Shown here: positions 36,939-46,522 of the stretch, piece after piece
How the letters are laid out: every line of letters starts with the position of its first letter
Numbering within the stretch: position 1 is the stretch's first letter
Origin: Draconibacterium aestuarii
GTDB taxonomy: Bacteria; Bacteroidota; Bacteroidia; Bacteroidales; Prolixibacteraceae
Length of the DNA: 64,000 nt
Direction: 5' to 3'
NCBI GenBank assembly: GCA_026671195.1
Contig: JAPOHD010000007.1
Span: 1 to 64,000 of the forward strand
Program-made: the position numbers and the translations under genes
Notes under the pieces: model-generated
Told to the model about the DNA's origin: nothing
Databases searched by the model: none
The model's input: the letters and a program-made list of their open reading frames with translations, nothing else

Positions 36939-36986
36939 CTTAATAAACTAGTTTATAGTTGATCATCGTAATTTTATGAATACTTG

Positions 36987-37706
36987 TTATTTTATTAATT
37001 CAGAGTAAACCAACTCCGCGATGGCACGGTATCCCTCTTTATTTGGGTGTACTCCGTCTTTTTCTGTAAACAATTCAGGCTTATGTTTTAAAGGTATATT
37101 CAGGTCGATAAAGCCCGTATTCTTTTCCTTTGCCACTTTTTTAACATACGTAATTAACTCCTGCAACCGCGGTTTCCTAACCGTTAAACCTTCAATACGA
37201 TCGGCATTTAGTCCGGGTGTTTCCAATACCATTGGCGAAGGTGCACATATCCAGATTTTGGGATTAGAAGGCCATGTTCGTAATGTATCAATCAAATCAC
37301 AATAATCATCTTCATATTCGTCTTTGTATTCCCAGCATTTACGATCACCACAGGTTCCATATCCACAGGTATCGTTCGTCCCCAAACTAATAATTACAAT
37401 GTCAGGATTGGCCTCTTTTATTTTGGGAAGCTGGTTCCAAACCGTAGGATTACCTTTTCGGATAAGTGTACAACTGCCAACTCCAAAATTTATTACCTGG
37501 TATTTATGTCCCAACAACAATTGTAATTGGGCCGGGTATGAATCTTTATCGCGGTTCACAAGGCGGGCGCCATATGTAATGCTATCTCCAATACAAGCCA
37601 CTTTTATTACTTTTTTATTTGTACTGCCCCCTTCACCAATATTTGGTAACAGTAGAAGCAACAACAGCAAACCTACCCATATCGGAAAATGCTTTTTCTT
37701 TGTCAT
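36987..37706 (-). CDS. SGNH/GDSL-family esterase
   Basis: 239 aa with a signal or anchor segment at about 8-21. Block I GDSITYG (S42), the block III SLGTND and the catalytic DGVHPN are present, so the triad is complete. A cysteine-rich insert just after GTND (TCGYGTCGDRKC, then YC) is unusual and could form disulfides or bind metal. Probably an acetyl-esterase acting on the same acylated sugar chain as the neighbouring sulfatases; specificity is unknown. Confidence 0.87.
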   Translation of the reverse strand: MTKKKHFPIWVGLLLLLLLLPNIGEGGSTNKKVIKVACIGDSITYGARLVNRDKDSYPAQLQLLLGHKYQVINFGVGSCTLIRKGNPTVWNQLPKIKEANPDIVIISLGTNDTCGYGTCGDRKCWEYKDEYEDDYCDLIDTLRTWPSNPKIWICAPSPMVLETPGLNADRIEGLTVRKPRLQELITYVKKVAKEKNTGFIDLNIPLKHKPELFTEKDGVHPNKEGYRAIAELVYSELIK

Positions 37707-37784
37707 ATCAATTAAATTACGTTACAATATACTTCTTTCGAGTAAGGCAAGTTATGCCGTGTTGGAATTTGTTTAAATAAAGAG

Positions 37785-37805
37785 ATGCTGAAACAAGTTC
37801 AGCAT
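37785..37805. repeat. Short palindrome in the sulfatase/esterase gap
   Basis: ATGCTGAA and TTCAGCAT arms separated by a short loop. This is a recurrent intergenic motif in Bacteroidota, and it lies in the 216-bp spacer between the second sulfatase and the SGNH esterase. Confidence 0.45.
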
Positions 37806-37922
37806 GACGCTCTTACGTTTCTGGCTTAGTTTATCTCCAACGGTCAGTCAACAAAAAAACAGTTTAGGCTCTCGTTTGCGTGTTCCGGAATTGCCTTTTA
37901 CGATTGTTTTATTCATTTCGAG

Positions 37923-39377
37923 TTACTTTTTATAGTGAGGATTGGCAAATGGCATTTGCGCATTTACTTCCTTTCTCCATGAATGAAGTAACGCGTTTAA
38001 TTCATTTGTTTTGTCCGGATATTTTTCGGACAAGTCATTCTTCTCGCTGATATCGTTTTTTACATCATACAATTCTACGTGCATGTCTTCATAAAATTCT
38101 ATCAACTTATAATTCCCCAACCTGACAGCACCAGATGGCCGACCTCCTAAACCACCGCTGTAATGCGGATAGTGCCAAAAAACAGGGCGCTCGCTAATCG
38201 GCTTTTTAAACAAGAGAGGTTTTAAACTTACACCATCCAATTGTTGCTGTTCAGGCAAATTAATCCCTGCCAAATCAATAATTGTAGGATAAAAATCGGT
38301 GCCTGTAACCGGCGAACTGCAACTACTGCCTGCATCAATGTGTTTAGGCCATCGAACCAACAATGGCTCACGTATTCCGCCTTCGTATAAATAGCCTTTT
38401 CCGGCCCGGAGTGGTAAATTAGAGGTTGGGATATTGTCGGTTTGATTACTGGTAGCCATTCCACCATTGTCAGAAGTAAAAATAACAATCGTATTTTCGA
38501 TTAGGCCAAGCTCATTGATGGCGGCAAGTAAACGGCCAACGTTTTCGTCCATGCTTTCAACCATGGCTGCATAATGAGGCATATTCTGGTGATTTTTAAA
38601 CCATGTGTTCCCTTCTTTGGAAAACTCTTCTCCGTGGTAATTCATCGTAGCTAGTTTTTCCTTATATTTTTTCACTTTTTCAGGTTTACCCTGCATGGGT
38701 AAATGCACCGTATAAAAAGACAAGTACGCAAAAAACGGCTCCGATTTATTTTGTTTTATAAAACCAATTACCTCATCGGTTAAGCGGTCGGTCAGGTACT
38801 CTCCTTCGTACCCATCAGTTAACTGAGGATTCTTGTAAGGCGAAAAATATCCTCCGGCAGGATGTCCGGTTTTATTTCCCCCAATATTAATGTCAAATCC
38901 CTGGTACTGCGGATAATATTGTTCTTCCTCTCCTACATGCCATTTCCCTGCAAACATGGTTTTATATCCGGCATCTTTCAATGCTTCGGCAATGGTATAT
39001 TCTTCCAAATCAAGTTGCAGTTTAAAGGGATGCGATGCCAGCTTTTGGTCTTTATGCGGGCCCCAATGCCTGTTTCCTGGAATGTAATCGGTAAGATTTA
39101 GGCGGGCCGGATATTTTCCACTAACAATTGCGGCTCTCGAAGGCGAACATACCGGGCAGGCGGCATAAGCATCGGTAAATATCATACCCTCCGATGCAAG
39201 TTTGTCGATATTGGGAGTCTCATGATAAATACTGCCATTATAACCTAAGTCGGTCCATCCGAGATCGTCAACCAGAATAAAAACCACATTTGGCTTGTTT
39301 TCAGTCTTTTGTTTACATTCACCATAAAAAGGCAACAAACAAACTACAACCAGTATTATGAGAAATAACTTGTACAT
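37923..39377 (-). CDS. Sulfatase (S1 family), second copy
   Basis: 484 aa with a signal peptide (about 1-20). The metal pair is in ILVDDLGW at about 34-41, the formylglycine site is CSPSR at 77-81, followed by GKYPARL, FAGKWHVG and FTSDNGGM. Its sequence differs enough from the sulfatase at 35394 to suggest a different position specificity on the sugar. It directly follows the GH29 gene by 17 bp and so is co-transcribed with it. Confidence 0.93.
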   Translation of the reverse strand: MYKLFLIILVVVCLLPFYGECKQKTENKPNVVFILVDDLGWTDLGYNGSIYHETPNIDKLASEGMIFTDAYAACPVCSPSRAAIVSGKYPARLNLTDYIPGNRHWGPHKDQKLASHPFKLQLDLEEYTIAEALKDAGYKTMFAGKWHVGEEEQYYPQYQGFDINIGGNKTGHPAGGYFSPYKNPQLTDGYEGEYLTDRLTDEVIGFIKQNKSEPFFAYLSFYTVHLPMQGKPEKVKKYKEKLATMNYHGEEFSKEGNTWFKNHQNMPHYAAMVESMDENVGRLLAAINELGLIENTIVIFTSDNGGMATSNQTDNIPTSNLPLRAGKGYLYEGGIREPLLVRWPKHIDAGSSCSSPVTGTDFYPTIIDLAGINLPEQQQLDGVSLKPLLFKKPISERPVFWHYPHYSGGLGGRPSGAVRLGNYKLIEFYEDMHVELYDVKNDISEKNDLSEKYPDKTNELNALLHSWRKEVNAQMPFANPHYKK

Positions 39378-39394
39378 TTTTTGGATTAAATCGT

Positions 39395-40792
39395 TTAGTT
39401 TTTTGTATTAAAAACGGTGAAAGTTTTGATTATTGGTTCGTCTTCCGACTCAGAAATTTTTAACCGAACCGAAGAAACTTCCAGCTCATCAAAACGATGA
39501 ACAAATTTATGACCGATACACGATCCTTCAAAAATTGGGTCCCAACCTTTTGACGTTTTTCCTTCGAGTACAAATTTCCTGATCCGTTCTCCTTTCGTAA
39601 TGTCTTCCATTAAAACAATCTGATTTATTTTTTGCTTTTTCGGAAGTTTTAAGATTAGCTTTTCTCCTGTTCCTGATGCAGATGCGACTGGATTTGAAAA
39701 CCTTCTTGTTATTTCATCGCCCAATTCTTTCAGGCGTTTCACATCGTCTTCAGGCATTAAACCTCTGTTGTCAGGAGTGAGTCCCAGTATAAGTGAAGTA
39801 TTGTGTCCAACCGAATTACAATACATATTCACCAGGTTTTCAAGTGGATAAATATGTTCCTCATCACTGGGTTCCCAAAACCACTCGTGCCGTCCGTTGT
39901 ATCCACGCAATGGGGCGTCACTCATAGCCGGCATATAATGATGCCCATTTGGATCTCCTTCTTTCAATAATTGAAAATTATTTTTAAAGATTGTTTCCTG
40001 ATTCGTTGAATGTGAAAAAGGATAGGGAAATGTTCCCCAGCAAGGGTAAGGAACTATCCCGGATTCTGATCCTCCCCATCGCATATCGGCACGTTGCGTA
40101 TTGTGATAAAAAATACAATTGGACTGGTGTTTCTCAAAAATTCTCAGAACATCAGGGCCACCTTTCTCCGGTCCATGAGCCCCCCCGTCGAACCAAACAA
40201 TGGCCAGATCGCCATAACGCGACATCAATTCTTCAACCATTCCTTCGCATATACGGTTATAATGTTTTTGACGATTTTCTGCAAATTTGCCTTCACCATG
40301 CACTTTAAAATCGTGAATCCCATAAAACGAATTCCAACGGATACCAATATAAATTCCGGGTAAAACATCGTATTTCCGGCACGATTCTACAAAATCTTTT
40401 ACAATATCGCCTTTCCCATCGCGCCATTTAACGGCCTTCAAACAGTAAGGATTTACATCGCTTTGATAAAGCGCAAATCCTGTTTCGTGAGTAGCAGTGA
40501 GAATGGCTATTTTACAACCGGCATCTTTTGCTGCTTTCACCCACTGGTCGGTATCCAGTTGTTTCGGATTAAAAATATTGATGTCTTCAACCGGTGTAAT
40601 TCTGTTTTTCTGCTGGTTGTATTTTACGCCATCGAAAACATGCAAGTCGTAATGAAAAACGGCTACAAGTTCAGCATTTTGCCAGTTTAACTGGGCTTGT
40701 GTTGGAATAGGTACTTCCGCCTGATTTTGTGCCAATAGTGGAGAAAAAGCAATCAAAAATAAACTTAGTATTCCAATAAATTTTTTCAGCAT
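39395..40792 (-). CDS. GH29 alpha-L-fucosidase, copy A
   Basis: 465 aa with a signal peptide (about 1-22). The barrel carries the nucleophile D202 in IVWFDGGAHG, and the surrounding motifs HETGF, HYNRICEGMVEEL and SDAPLRG are shared with the paralogue at 46523-47926. The C-terminal about 110 residues form a beta-sandwich (GEKLILKLPKK, then GKTSKGWDPIFEG). It hydrolyses terminal alpha-L-fucose in the periplasm. Only 4 bp separate it from the beta-propeller enzyme gene, so the two are in one operon. Confidence 0.92.
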   Translation of the reverse strand: MLKKFIGILSLFLIAFSPLLAQNQAEVPIPTQAQLNWQNAELVAVFHYDLHVFDGVKYNQQKNRITPVEDINIFNPKQLDTDQWVKAAKDAGCKIAILTATHETGFALYQSDVNPYCLKAVKWRDGKGDIVKDFVESCRKYDVLPGIYIGIRWNSFYGIHDFKVHGEGKFAENRQKHYNRICEGMVEELMSRYGDLAIVWFDGGAHGPEKGGPDVLRIFEKHQSNCIFYHNTQRADMRWGGSESGIVPYPCWGTFPYPFSHSTNQETIFKNNFQLLKEGDPNGHHYMPAMSDAPLRGYNGRHEWFWEPSDEEHIYPLENLVNMYCNSVGHNTSLILGLTPDNRGLMPEDDVKRLKELGDEITRRFSNPVASASGTGEKLILKLPKKQKINQIVLMEDITKGERIRKFVLEGKTSKGWDPIFEGSCIGHKFVHRFDELEVSSVRLKISESEDEPIIKTFTVFNTKN

Positions 40793-40796
40793 ATTA

Positions 40797-41876
40797 CTAT
40801 TTTTTGAATTTTAAGACATAACTCACGGTACAATCTCCTCCGTATATATTAGTACCCGACGGCAAATACACATAGGCTGGCTTCCCATCTTTCAGTACTA
40901 TTTGCGGACGTTCGAACTTGGCATAACTTCTGTTTTGGGGGCCGTAATGAACAGCTGCCTTTTTCATATCCACATCGGTATAATCATTAATCCGGTGAAA
41001 TCCTTTTTCGTAGGTATCAAAATGAATTCCATCATCGGAAGTCCACAAAATACCCCCACCGGCTTCAATTATTCCATGGTTATCGGTGGTGAGCAAAGCA
41101 AATTTTCCTTTGTACATAAAAGCATATCCATCTTCTATGTTCCTGTCGTTAGCCGTTACAGGGAAAGGCATTTGAACATACGGACCCTCAATATTTTCAG
41201 CAACTGCCAGTCCCATTCTTGCTTTTTCTGATTTAAAATAAAGAAAATATCCGCCATCGGGATGTTGTAAAAATGCAGGGTTGTTAACGCCATTGCTTGC
41301 CTTATAATTCCAGTAATCTTTGTTTCTGGGAGGCTTCAAAACCAAACCATCTTCGCCTGCTTTTTTCCAGGGGCCGTACAAACTTTCTGAAACCGAAAGG
41401 CAAATATACTGGTTTGAAGGATGTTCTTCAATGCCATCGTTCACAATATAAAACAGGGCATATAAACTATCCACCTTATGAATGGCAGGATTATGCGGCG
41501 CATAAACCGCTCTGTTTTTCACCTTATGAATAGCGGGATTACAGGGAGCTTTTCCCTCTTTATCCGTTTCTATATCTCCCTTAATGGCAACGTCGGAAAA
41601 TACAAAAGGACCTTCGGGCGAATCGCCAACATAATGAGCAATTTCACTGTGTGTGCGCCATCCCGGATCTACTTTTAGTTCTCCGGGCCAGCGAGCTACA
41701 AAAAGGTGCACTTTCCCATCGTCACCCAAAATAGGAGAAGTTCCCCAAATGGTGTATCCCGGTTCTTCAACCGCTTTACCCACAAACGCCCATTTATCTG
41801 CAAAAGATTTTTCATTTTGTGAAAATCCGTTTGGTACAATAAAAAAAGCACATAAGCTTAATAAAATATATTTCAT
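40797..41876 (-). CDS. Five-bladed beta-propeller glycosidase (GH43/GH117-like)
   Basis: 359 aa with a signal peptide (about 1-19). Repeated blades with the GYTIWGTSPILGDDGKVHLF start, NPAFLQHPDGGYFLYF and LAVAENIEGPY point to the GH43/GH117 type five-bladed propeller. The exact family and sugar cannot be settled by eye; the setting suggests fucose, galactose or xylose side chains. The motif NPAIHKV occurs twice, 16 residues apart (about 109-132), in a short internal direct repeat. It is co-operonic with GH29 copy A and lies 175 bp beyond the esterase-EEP fusion. Confidence 0.75.
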   Translation of the reverse strand: MKYILLSLCAFFIVPNGFSQNEKSFADKWAFVGKAVEEPGYTIWGTSPILGDDGKVHLFVARWPGELKVDPGWRTHSEIAHYVGDSPEGPFVFSDVAIKGDIETDKEGKAPCNPAIHKVKNRAVYAPHNPAIHKVDSLYALFYIVNDGIEEHPSNQYICLSVSESLYGPWKKAGEDGLVLKPPRNKDYWNYKASNGVNNPAFLQHPDGGYFLYFKSEKARMGLAVAENIEGPYVQMPFPVTANDRNIEDGYAFMYKGKFALLTTDNHGIIEAGGGILWTSDDGIHFDTYEKGFHRINDYTDVDMKKAAVHYGPQNRSYAKFERPQIVLKDGKPAYVYLPSGTNIYGGDCTVSYVLKFKK

Positions 41877-42051
41877 CTGTTTATAATTGTTTATTTTTTT
41901 ATGGTAACAGATGCCTGCCCGGCTTACGCGTTCAGACGGGGAACTCCCCTGATTAAAATCATCCGCTTTTGAGTGAAATACTTTCTGATGGTCGTTTCAT
42001 ATCTCTCTTTAAAGCTATCGAGTACAAACTAACGATCTGTTTACTTCTCAT

Positions 42052-43698
42052 TTATTCAAATTCAGCTACTACAGGATAATGGTCGGACAGTAACCAATTA
42101 TCTGCTCCATTACAAACTTTGGCATTAATACATTTGGTACTAAGTCCCGGCGACACAAGTATATAATCGATACGTTCCATTCGCGACATTAATTGTTCAT
42201 TTGTTTCGTTATTTACCGGGGCCAAAACCCGTCCCGGGAAACTTCCTCGTTCTTCCAGTCCGCTCGTATAATCTCGTACAACATCATACAAAGGATGTGA
42301 TAGAAACGATGATAATACAGCATAATCCAGGTTACCGTTCAACTCCAGATTTCCATTTAATCCTTTGTCATTATTCATTTCTTTTAACCGGTTAAGAAAA
42401 TATCCTTCCGGCTCATACAAATCGGCATCAAAAGGCGAGTGCGCATTAAAATCGCCAAGTACAATATATTCAGAACTCTCGTGCTTAATTTCCTCCAGTT
42501 TATTAAGTAAAATGTTTGCTTCCTCCCTGCGACGTTTAATGCTTCCCGGATGAAGGTGGACCACAAAAAAATCGATGCCACTGGTTACACAATGAAGCGC
42601 ACCATGATGCATTCCTTCACGAATTTTTTCTTTCAAAACAATGGGATATCTTGAGGTTAATCCAACAGAATATCCGTCCTCTTTTAATAACACAGAATAG
42701 TTATGCCCCCAGCTTTGGGCATCTTCCGCCAATTTCTCCGGTGTATATTTACAAAGTTCCTGCAAGGCCACCACATCAGGTTGTTGCATGTTTACCCATT
42801 GCTGCAACTTCCCCCGGCGAAGCTCATCATTTCCCCAGTCAAAACCATTCCAAATGTTATAAGTAAGCGCTTTAAATTTGCCCGTATGTTTAATTGTACT
42901 TTCCTCCCCTGCATTTAAAAGGTTGAATGCGTTAAAAATCCGGCAACCATGTTCCACCAAACCATCAGGAGTTAAATGCGTAGCATCGGCTTTGGGCAGA
43001 CCATACATACTTGTGTAAATGATATTTTTATCCTCCTGTGCAATTTTCTTTTGTGCCTCTACAACCGCAGGCCTGTCCTTCATATAACTGTGTTGCTCAT
43101 CTACACCCAGTATTATCTGAAGCTCAGCATCTTTAACAACGTTTGTGCGCAAATCATATATCAGGGTTTTCAGATTAGAGTAATAAGCATTGGCAATTTC
43201 ATCGTTCACACCATCCGATTCTCCCTGTATCCATATAAATCCTCGGATATTTACCTTATATCCCCTTTTCTTCAATTTTTGAATGGCGGGTTTCAAATCC
43301 TTTACCATACTGTCATAAATCCCGCCTTCTCCGGGAGCTTTCCAGTCATGGGCAAGCCCGGTTCCTCCCAAACAATATTTGAATATGGCCGGATTAAAAC
43401 CGGCATTTTTCAACTCCCGGGCAAAACTAACTTCCGGGCCAAAATGACCTGACGGAAAGCGCCCTTTTTGAGGCTGCATTGTTCCCCACTCTCCATTGGA
43501 ACTTGTATTCCTGAAAAAAGTCCAGTTTAATAATATCGATTTATCCAAGTCTTGTTTGTCAAATGGATATTCCGCTGCATTCCCCATCCATCCTTGTGCG
43601 TTCGACTGACCAGCCCAAATAAAAAGGTCGATATTTTCCTGTGCTTTTAACAGAAAGGGCAACATCAATATGATCGCAACTAGTTTTATTTTATACAT
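42052..43698 (-). CDS. SGNH/sialate-O-acetylesterase-like domain fused to an EEP phosphodiesterase domain
   Basis: 548 aa with a signal peptide (about 1-19). Residues about 22-265 are a SASA/DUF303-type SGNH esterase: GQSNAQG with S32, QGESD at 158-162 and DATH at 238-241. Residues about 275-548 are an endonuclease/exonuclease/phosphatase fold: TYNIWNG at 279, ALQEL at 311, VVHLHPGS near 380, GDFNAH at 415 and SDHYP near 540. Both active sites look complete. An acyl-esterase and a phosphodiester or phosphomonoester hydrolase on one exported chain would suit a decorated polysaccharide; this is inference. It is 24 bp downstream of GH95. Confidence 0.85.
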   Translation of the reverse strand: MYKIKLVAIILMLPFLLKAQENIDLFIWAGQSNAQGWMGNAAEYPFDKQDLDKSILLNWTFFRNTSSNGEWGTMQPQKGRFPSGHFGPEVSFARELKNAGFNPAIFKYCLGGTGLAHDWKAPGEGGIYDSMVKDLKPAIQKLKKRGYKVNIRGFIWIQGESDGVNDEIANAYYSNLKTLIYDLRTNVVKDAELQIILGVDEQHSYMKDRPAVVEAQKKIAQEDKNIIYTSMYGLPKADATHLTPDGLVEHGCRIFNAFNLLNAGEESTIKHTGKFKALTYNIWNGFDWGNDELRRGKLQQWVNMQQPDVVALQELCKYTPEKLAEDAQSWGHNYSVLLKEDGYSVGLTSRYPIVLKEKIREGMHHGALHCVTSGIDFFVVHLHPGSIKRRREEANILLNKLEEIKHESSEYIVLGDFNAHSPFDADLYEPEGYFLNRLKEMNNDKGLNGNLELNGNLDYAVLSSFLSHPLYDVVRDYTSGLEERGSFPGRVLAPVNNETNEQLMSRMERIDYILVSPGLSTKCINAKVCNGADNWLLSDHYPVVAEFE

Positions 43699-43722
43699 TT
43701 TTCAGACTACTTATCAGAATTA

Positions 43723-46143
43723 CTATTTCCTATTTTCTTCTTTCAGCTTGGAATCAAACAATTTTGACTCTCCGGATTTCATGTTTATTTCGAGCACATT
43801 ATCTCTGTATTTTAACATGCAAACCCCGTCTTGCTTTGCTTTAATCCCGGCATTTACCAACCGGCCATTCTCCCACTTGATATCTACTTCGAAATTACCA
43901 CGAGCCCGCAATCCTTTTACCTCTCCATTACTCCATTCCAGGGGCAATGCAGGAAGCAAATGAACCAGCCCTGTGTGGCTTTGAACCAACATTTCAGCAA
44001 TACCTGCCGTTGCGCCAAAATTCGCATCCATTTGAAAAGGGGGGTGTTGTCCAAACAGATTCGGTGAAGTACTTTTTGCTATTACTGTATTTAAACTTTC
44101 CTTTGCTTTCTGCGCCTCGTGCAGCCGTGCATATTGACTAATCAGCCATGCAGCACTCCAGCCGGTATGTCCACCACCGTTTTCAATCCGATAGTCTAAT
44201 GATTTTTTGGCCGCCATTGCCAGTTGTGGTGTTTTTTCCATACTAATCTGAGATCCCGGATGTATGGCAAATAAATGAGAGATGTGACGATGCCCGGGTT
44301 CCACCTCAGGAAACTCCTCTGCCCATTCCATCAACCGGCCATCGGAACCAATTTCAGGACCTGCCAACCTGTTTTGTGCATTTTTAATCCTTTCAATAAA
44401 TTCATCATCCCTGTTCAACTCATTTGAAGCGGAAATAAAATCAGTAAACAGTTGCCAGATTACTTGTTGGTCGTGTGCCGGCCCCATGCTGATCTGACTC
44501 CGGGTTCCGTCCGGAGCAACAAATGTATTTTCAGGAGAAACAGCTGGTCCTGAAACCAGTTTCTTAGTTTCAGGATGCTCTACCAGCCAATCGAGGTAAA
44601 ACTCAACCGAGCCCCTTAAAACCGGATACATTCTGGTTAAAAATTCTTTATCGCCAGTAAATGCAAAATGTTCCCAGATATGTGAACAAATCCATGCTCC
44701 GGCCCCGGTATGCATTCCCCATGATGCACTTTCGCCGGGAGAAGTATACCCCCATACGTTTGTTATTGGATGAACCACCCAACCCTTTTTGTGGTATTGA
44801 GTAGCGGCTGTTTTTTCACCCGGAGCAACCAATGATTCAGTTAATTCGAACAAGGGTAAATGAATCTCCGGAAGATTGGTTACCTCTGCCAGCCAATAAT
44901 TCATTTCAACATTTACATCGGTATGATAATCGCCATTCCACGGAGTTTGAATTTTATTGGCCCAAATACCCTGCAAATTGGCCGGCAACGTACCCGGTCT
45001 TGATGAAGAGATGAGAAGATAACGCCCGTACTGAAAGAGGAGTTCAGCCAAATGCGGATCGGTTAACGTTTGTTTGAAATTTCTTACCCGCTCATCGGTT
45101 GGGACTGTTGTAATTTCACCAGGCGCTATATCAAGGCTTACCCTTTTAAAATAGCCCTGATATTCTTTTTGATGCGCCGCAAATAAATCGTTGTACGATT
45201 TTTGGGTTGCCTGTTCTATATTATTGTTGGTTATTGTCTCATAGTCCCGTCCTTTGTACTCAGGATATTTTAACTGATAATCGGTAGAAGCCGATAAATA
45301 CAGAATTACCTCGTCAGCTTTTTCCACAACTAATTCAGCCCCTTCACAACTAACTTTTCCATTCTTATTTACGGCTTTCAACCGCGCCACATATTCTAAT
45401 CCATTCCCTCCTTTTCCGCTTGAAAGGGCCCCTTTCATAACCAACTGATTGTTTTGAGTAAACGTTTCAGAACGCTCGGGACGGTTCATGGAGCAGGTAA
45501 AAGAAATCTGCCCCGGTTTATCGGCGGTAAAACGGGCAACCATTACCTGATCGGGCTGACTGATAAATATTTCGCGACTATAATTTACTCCATCCTGCGT
45601 GTAGTTTATCCGAACAATTGCATTCTCGAGGTCGAGCTCGCGATAATAATTATCATACTCCGGGTTATTTTCAAAATCGATCCATAAATCACCCAGTGTC
45701 TGAAAGCACCCAAATGGCACATTTGCACCATTACCATGCCCCGATCCTTCGCCCTTACAAATTTGTGTTTTATTCGTCAGTTCGGTGGCTTCTTTGTATT
45801 TCCCGTCAAACAAGAGCTGCCTGATTTTTCCCTGTTCTCCGGCAGCTTCCGGATTATCACTTTCCTGGTTGCTTCCCGACCACATACTCTCTTCACTCAG
45901 CTGAATACGTTCGTGATTGACATCACCAAAAACCATCACTCCCAAAGAACCATTTCCCAGCGGTAGTGCTTTGAGCCATTCCGGATCATCTTTCCACCCG
46001 TTTTTATCATCGGGAACTGATGCATTTGCAGGTTGATTGTACCATAGTTTCAATTTCGATTCCGGTTGTTTTAAATTCTGGGTTTTACACGATAAAAAAA
46101 GTAGTAAAACAGCCGGAAAAAAATAAGTTTTAATTATATGCAT
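43723..46143 (-). CDS. GH95 family alpha-L-fucosidase lipoprotein
   Basis: 806 aa with lipobox FLSC (C19). The N-terminal beta-sandwich (GH95 'WYNQPA' start, LPLGNGSLGVMVFG at about 54-67, ERIQLSEESMWSG) precedes an (alpha/alpha)6 barrel with YHTDVNVEMNYW, HTGAGAWICSHIWEHF and PFQMDANFG. It cleaves alpha-1,2-linked fucose, or alpha-L-galactose in some members, by inversion. It is first in the transcript that continues through the esterase-EEP, propeller, GH29 and sulfatase genes. A promoter -7 box lies 133 bp before its ATG. Confidence 0.93.
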   Translation of the reverse strand: MHIIKTYFFPAVLLLFLSCKTQNLKQPESKLKLWYNQPANASVPDDKNGWKDDPEWLKALPLGNGSLGVMVFGDVNHERIQLSEESMWSGSNQESDNPEAAGEQGKIRQLLFDGKYKEATELTNKTQICKGEGSGHGNGANVPFGCFQTLGDLWIDFENNPEYDNYYRELDLENAIVRINYTQDGVNYSREIFISQPDQVMVARFTADKPGQISFTCSMNRPERSETFTQNNQLVMKGALSSGKGGNGLEYVARLKAVNKNGKVSCEGAELVVEKADEVILYLSASTDYQLKYPEYKGRDYETITNNNIEQATQKSYNDLFAAHQKEYQGYFKRVSLDIAPGEITTVPTDERVRNFKQTLTDPHLAELLFQYGRYLLISSSRPGTLPANLQGIWANKIQTPWNGDYHTDVNVEMNYWLAEVTNLPEIHLPLFELTESLVAPGEKTAATQYHKKGWVVHPITNVWGYTSPGESASWGMHTGAGAWICSHIWEHFAFTGDKEFLTRMYPVLRGSVEFYLDWLVEHPETKKLVSGPAVSPENTFVAPDGTRSQISMGPAHDQQVIWQLFTDFISASNELNRDDEFIERIKNAQNRLAGPEIGSDGRLMEWAEEFPEVEPGHRHISHLFAIHPGSQISMEKTPQLAMAAKKSLDYRIENGGGHTGWSAAWLISQYARLHEAQKAKESLNTVIAKSTSPNLFGQHPPFQMDANFGATAGIAEMLVQSHTGLVHLLPALPLEWSNGEVKGLRARGNFEVDIKWENGRLVNAGIKAKQDGVCMLKYRDNVLEINMKSGESKLFDSKLKEENRK

Positions 46144-46522
46144 AAGAATAATTTCTTGAGTGATTTTTAGTTTGTTTCTATTCTAATTTAAGTTAATTGC
46201 AAATGTTTTAACGGTAATTTCATTTCATAAAACTTCCCTCTGGATATATATACTCTTTACTAAAAACTTTCTCTGCAAACTTACAAACCAGTATAAACAA
46301 TAGAAATAGATAAATTCGTAAAAAAATGGATAATCTTATCTTCCTTTGCGAGTTAATGGAATCAAACTATGGAATAAAATTCAACTTTAAATTCCATACC
46401 GACAATCCTGTTTTACTCCATTTGCTTCATTGCATTACGCTCAGAATGACAACGGGTTCGTTTCATAAGGGCTTCAGGGAGGAATCTTTTCAAAATTACC
46501 CTGACAGTAGTGTAAAAGAAAC
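46144..46522. other. 379-bp intergenic region with the GH95 operon promoter
   Basis: AT-rich spacer between GH95 (starting at 46143) and GH29 copy B (ending at 46523). Besides the -7 box at 46276-46283 it holds half of a dispersed palindrome near 46436-46461, ending in the AGAATGACA-type arm. No convincing ORF: the 66-codon frame on the plus strand is an AT-rich chance frame across the repeat. Confidence 0.5.
46276..46283 (-). promoter_or_regulatory. Putative -7 element for the GH95 operon
   Basis: On the minus strand TAAGTTTG matches TAnnTTTG. It would give a leader of roughly 125 bases before the GH95 ATG. The -33 TTTG is not clear, so activation by a regulator is possible. Confidence 0.45.
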
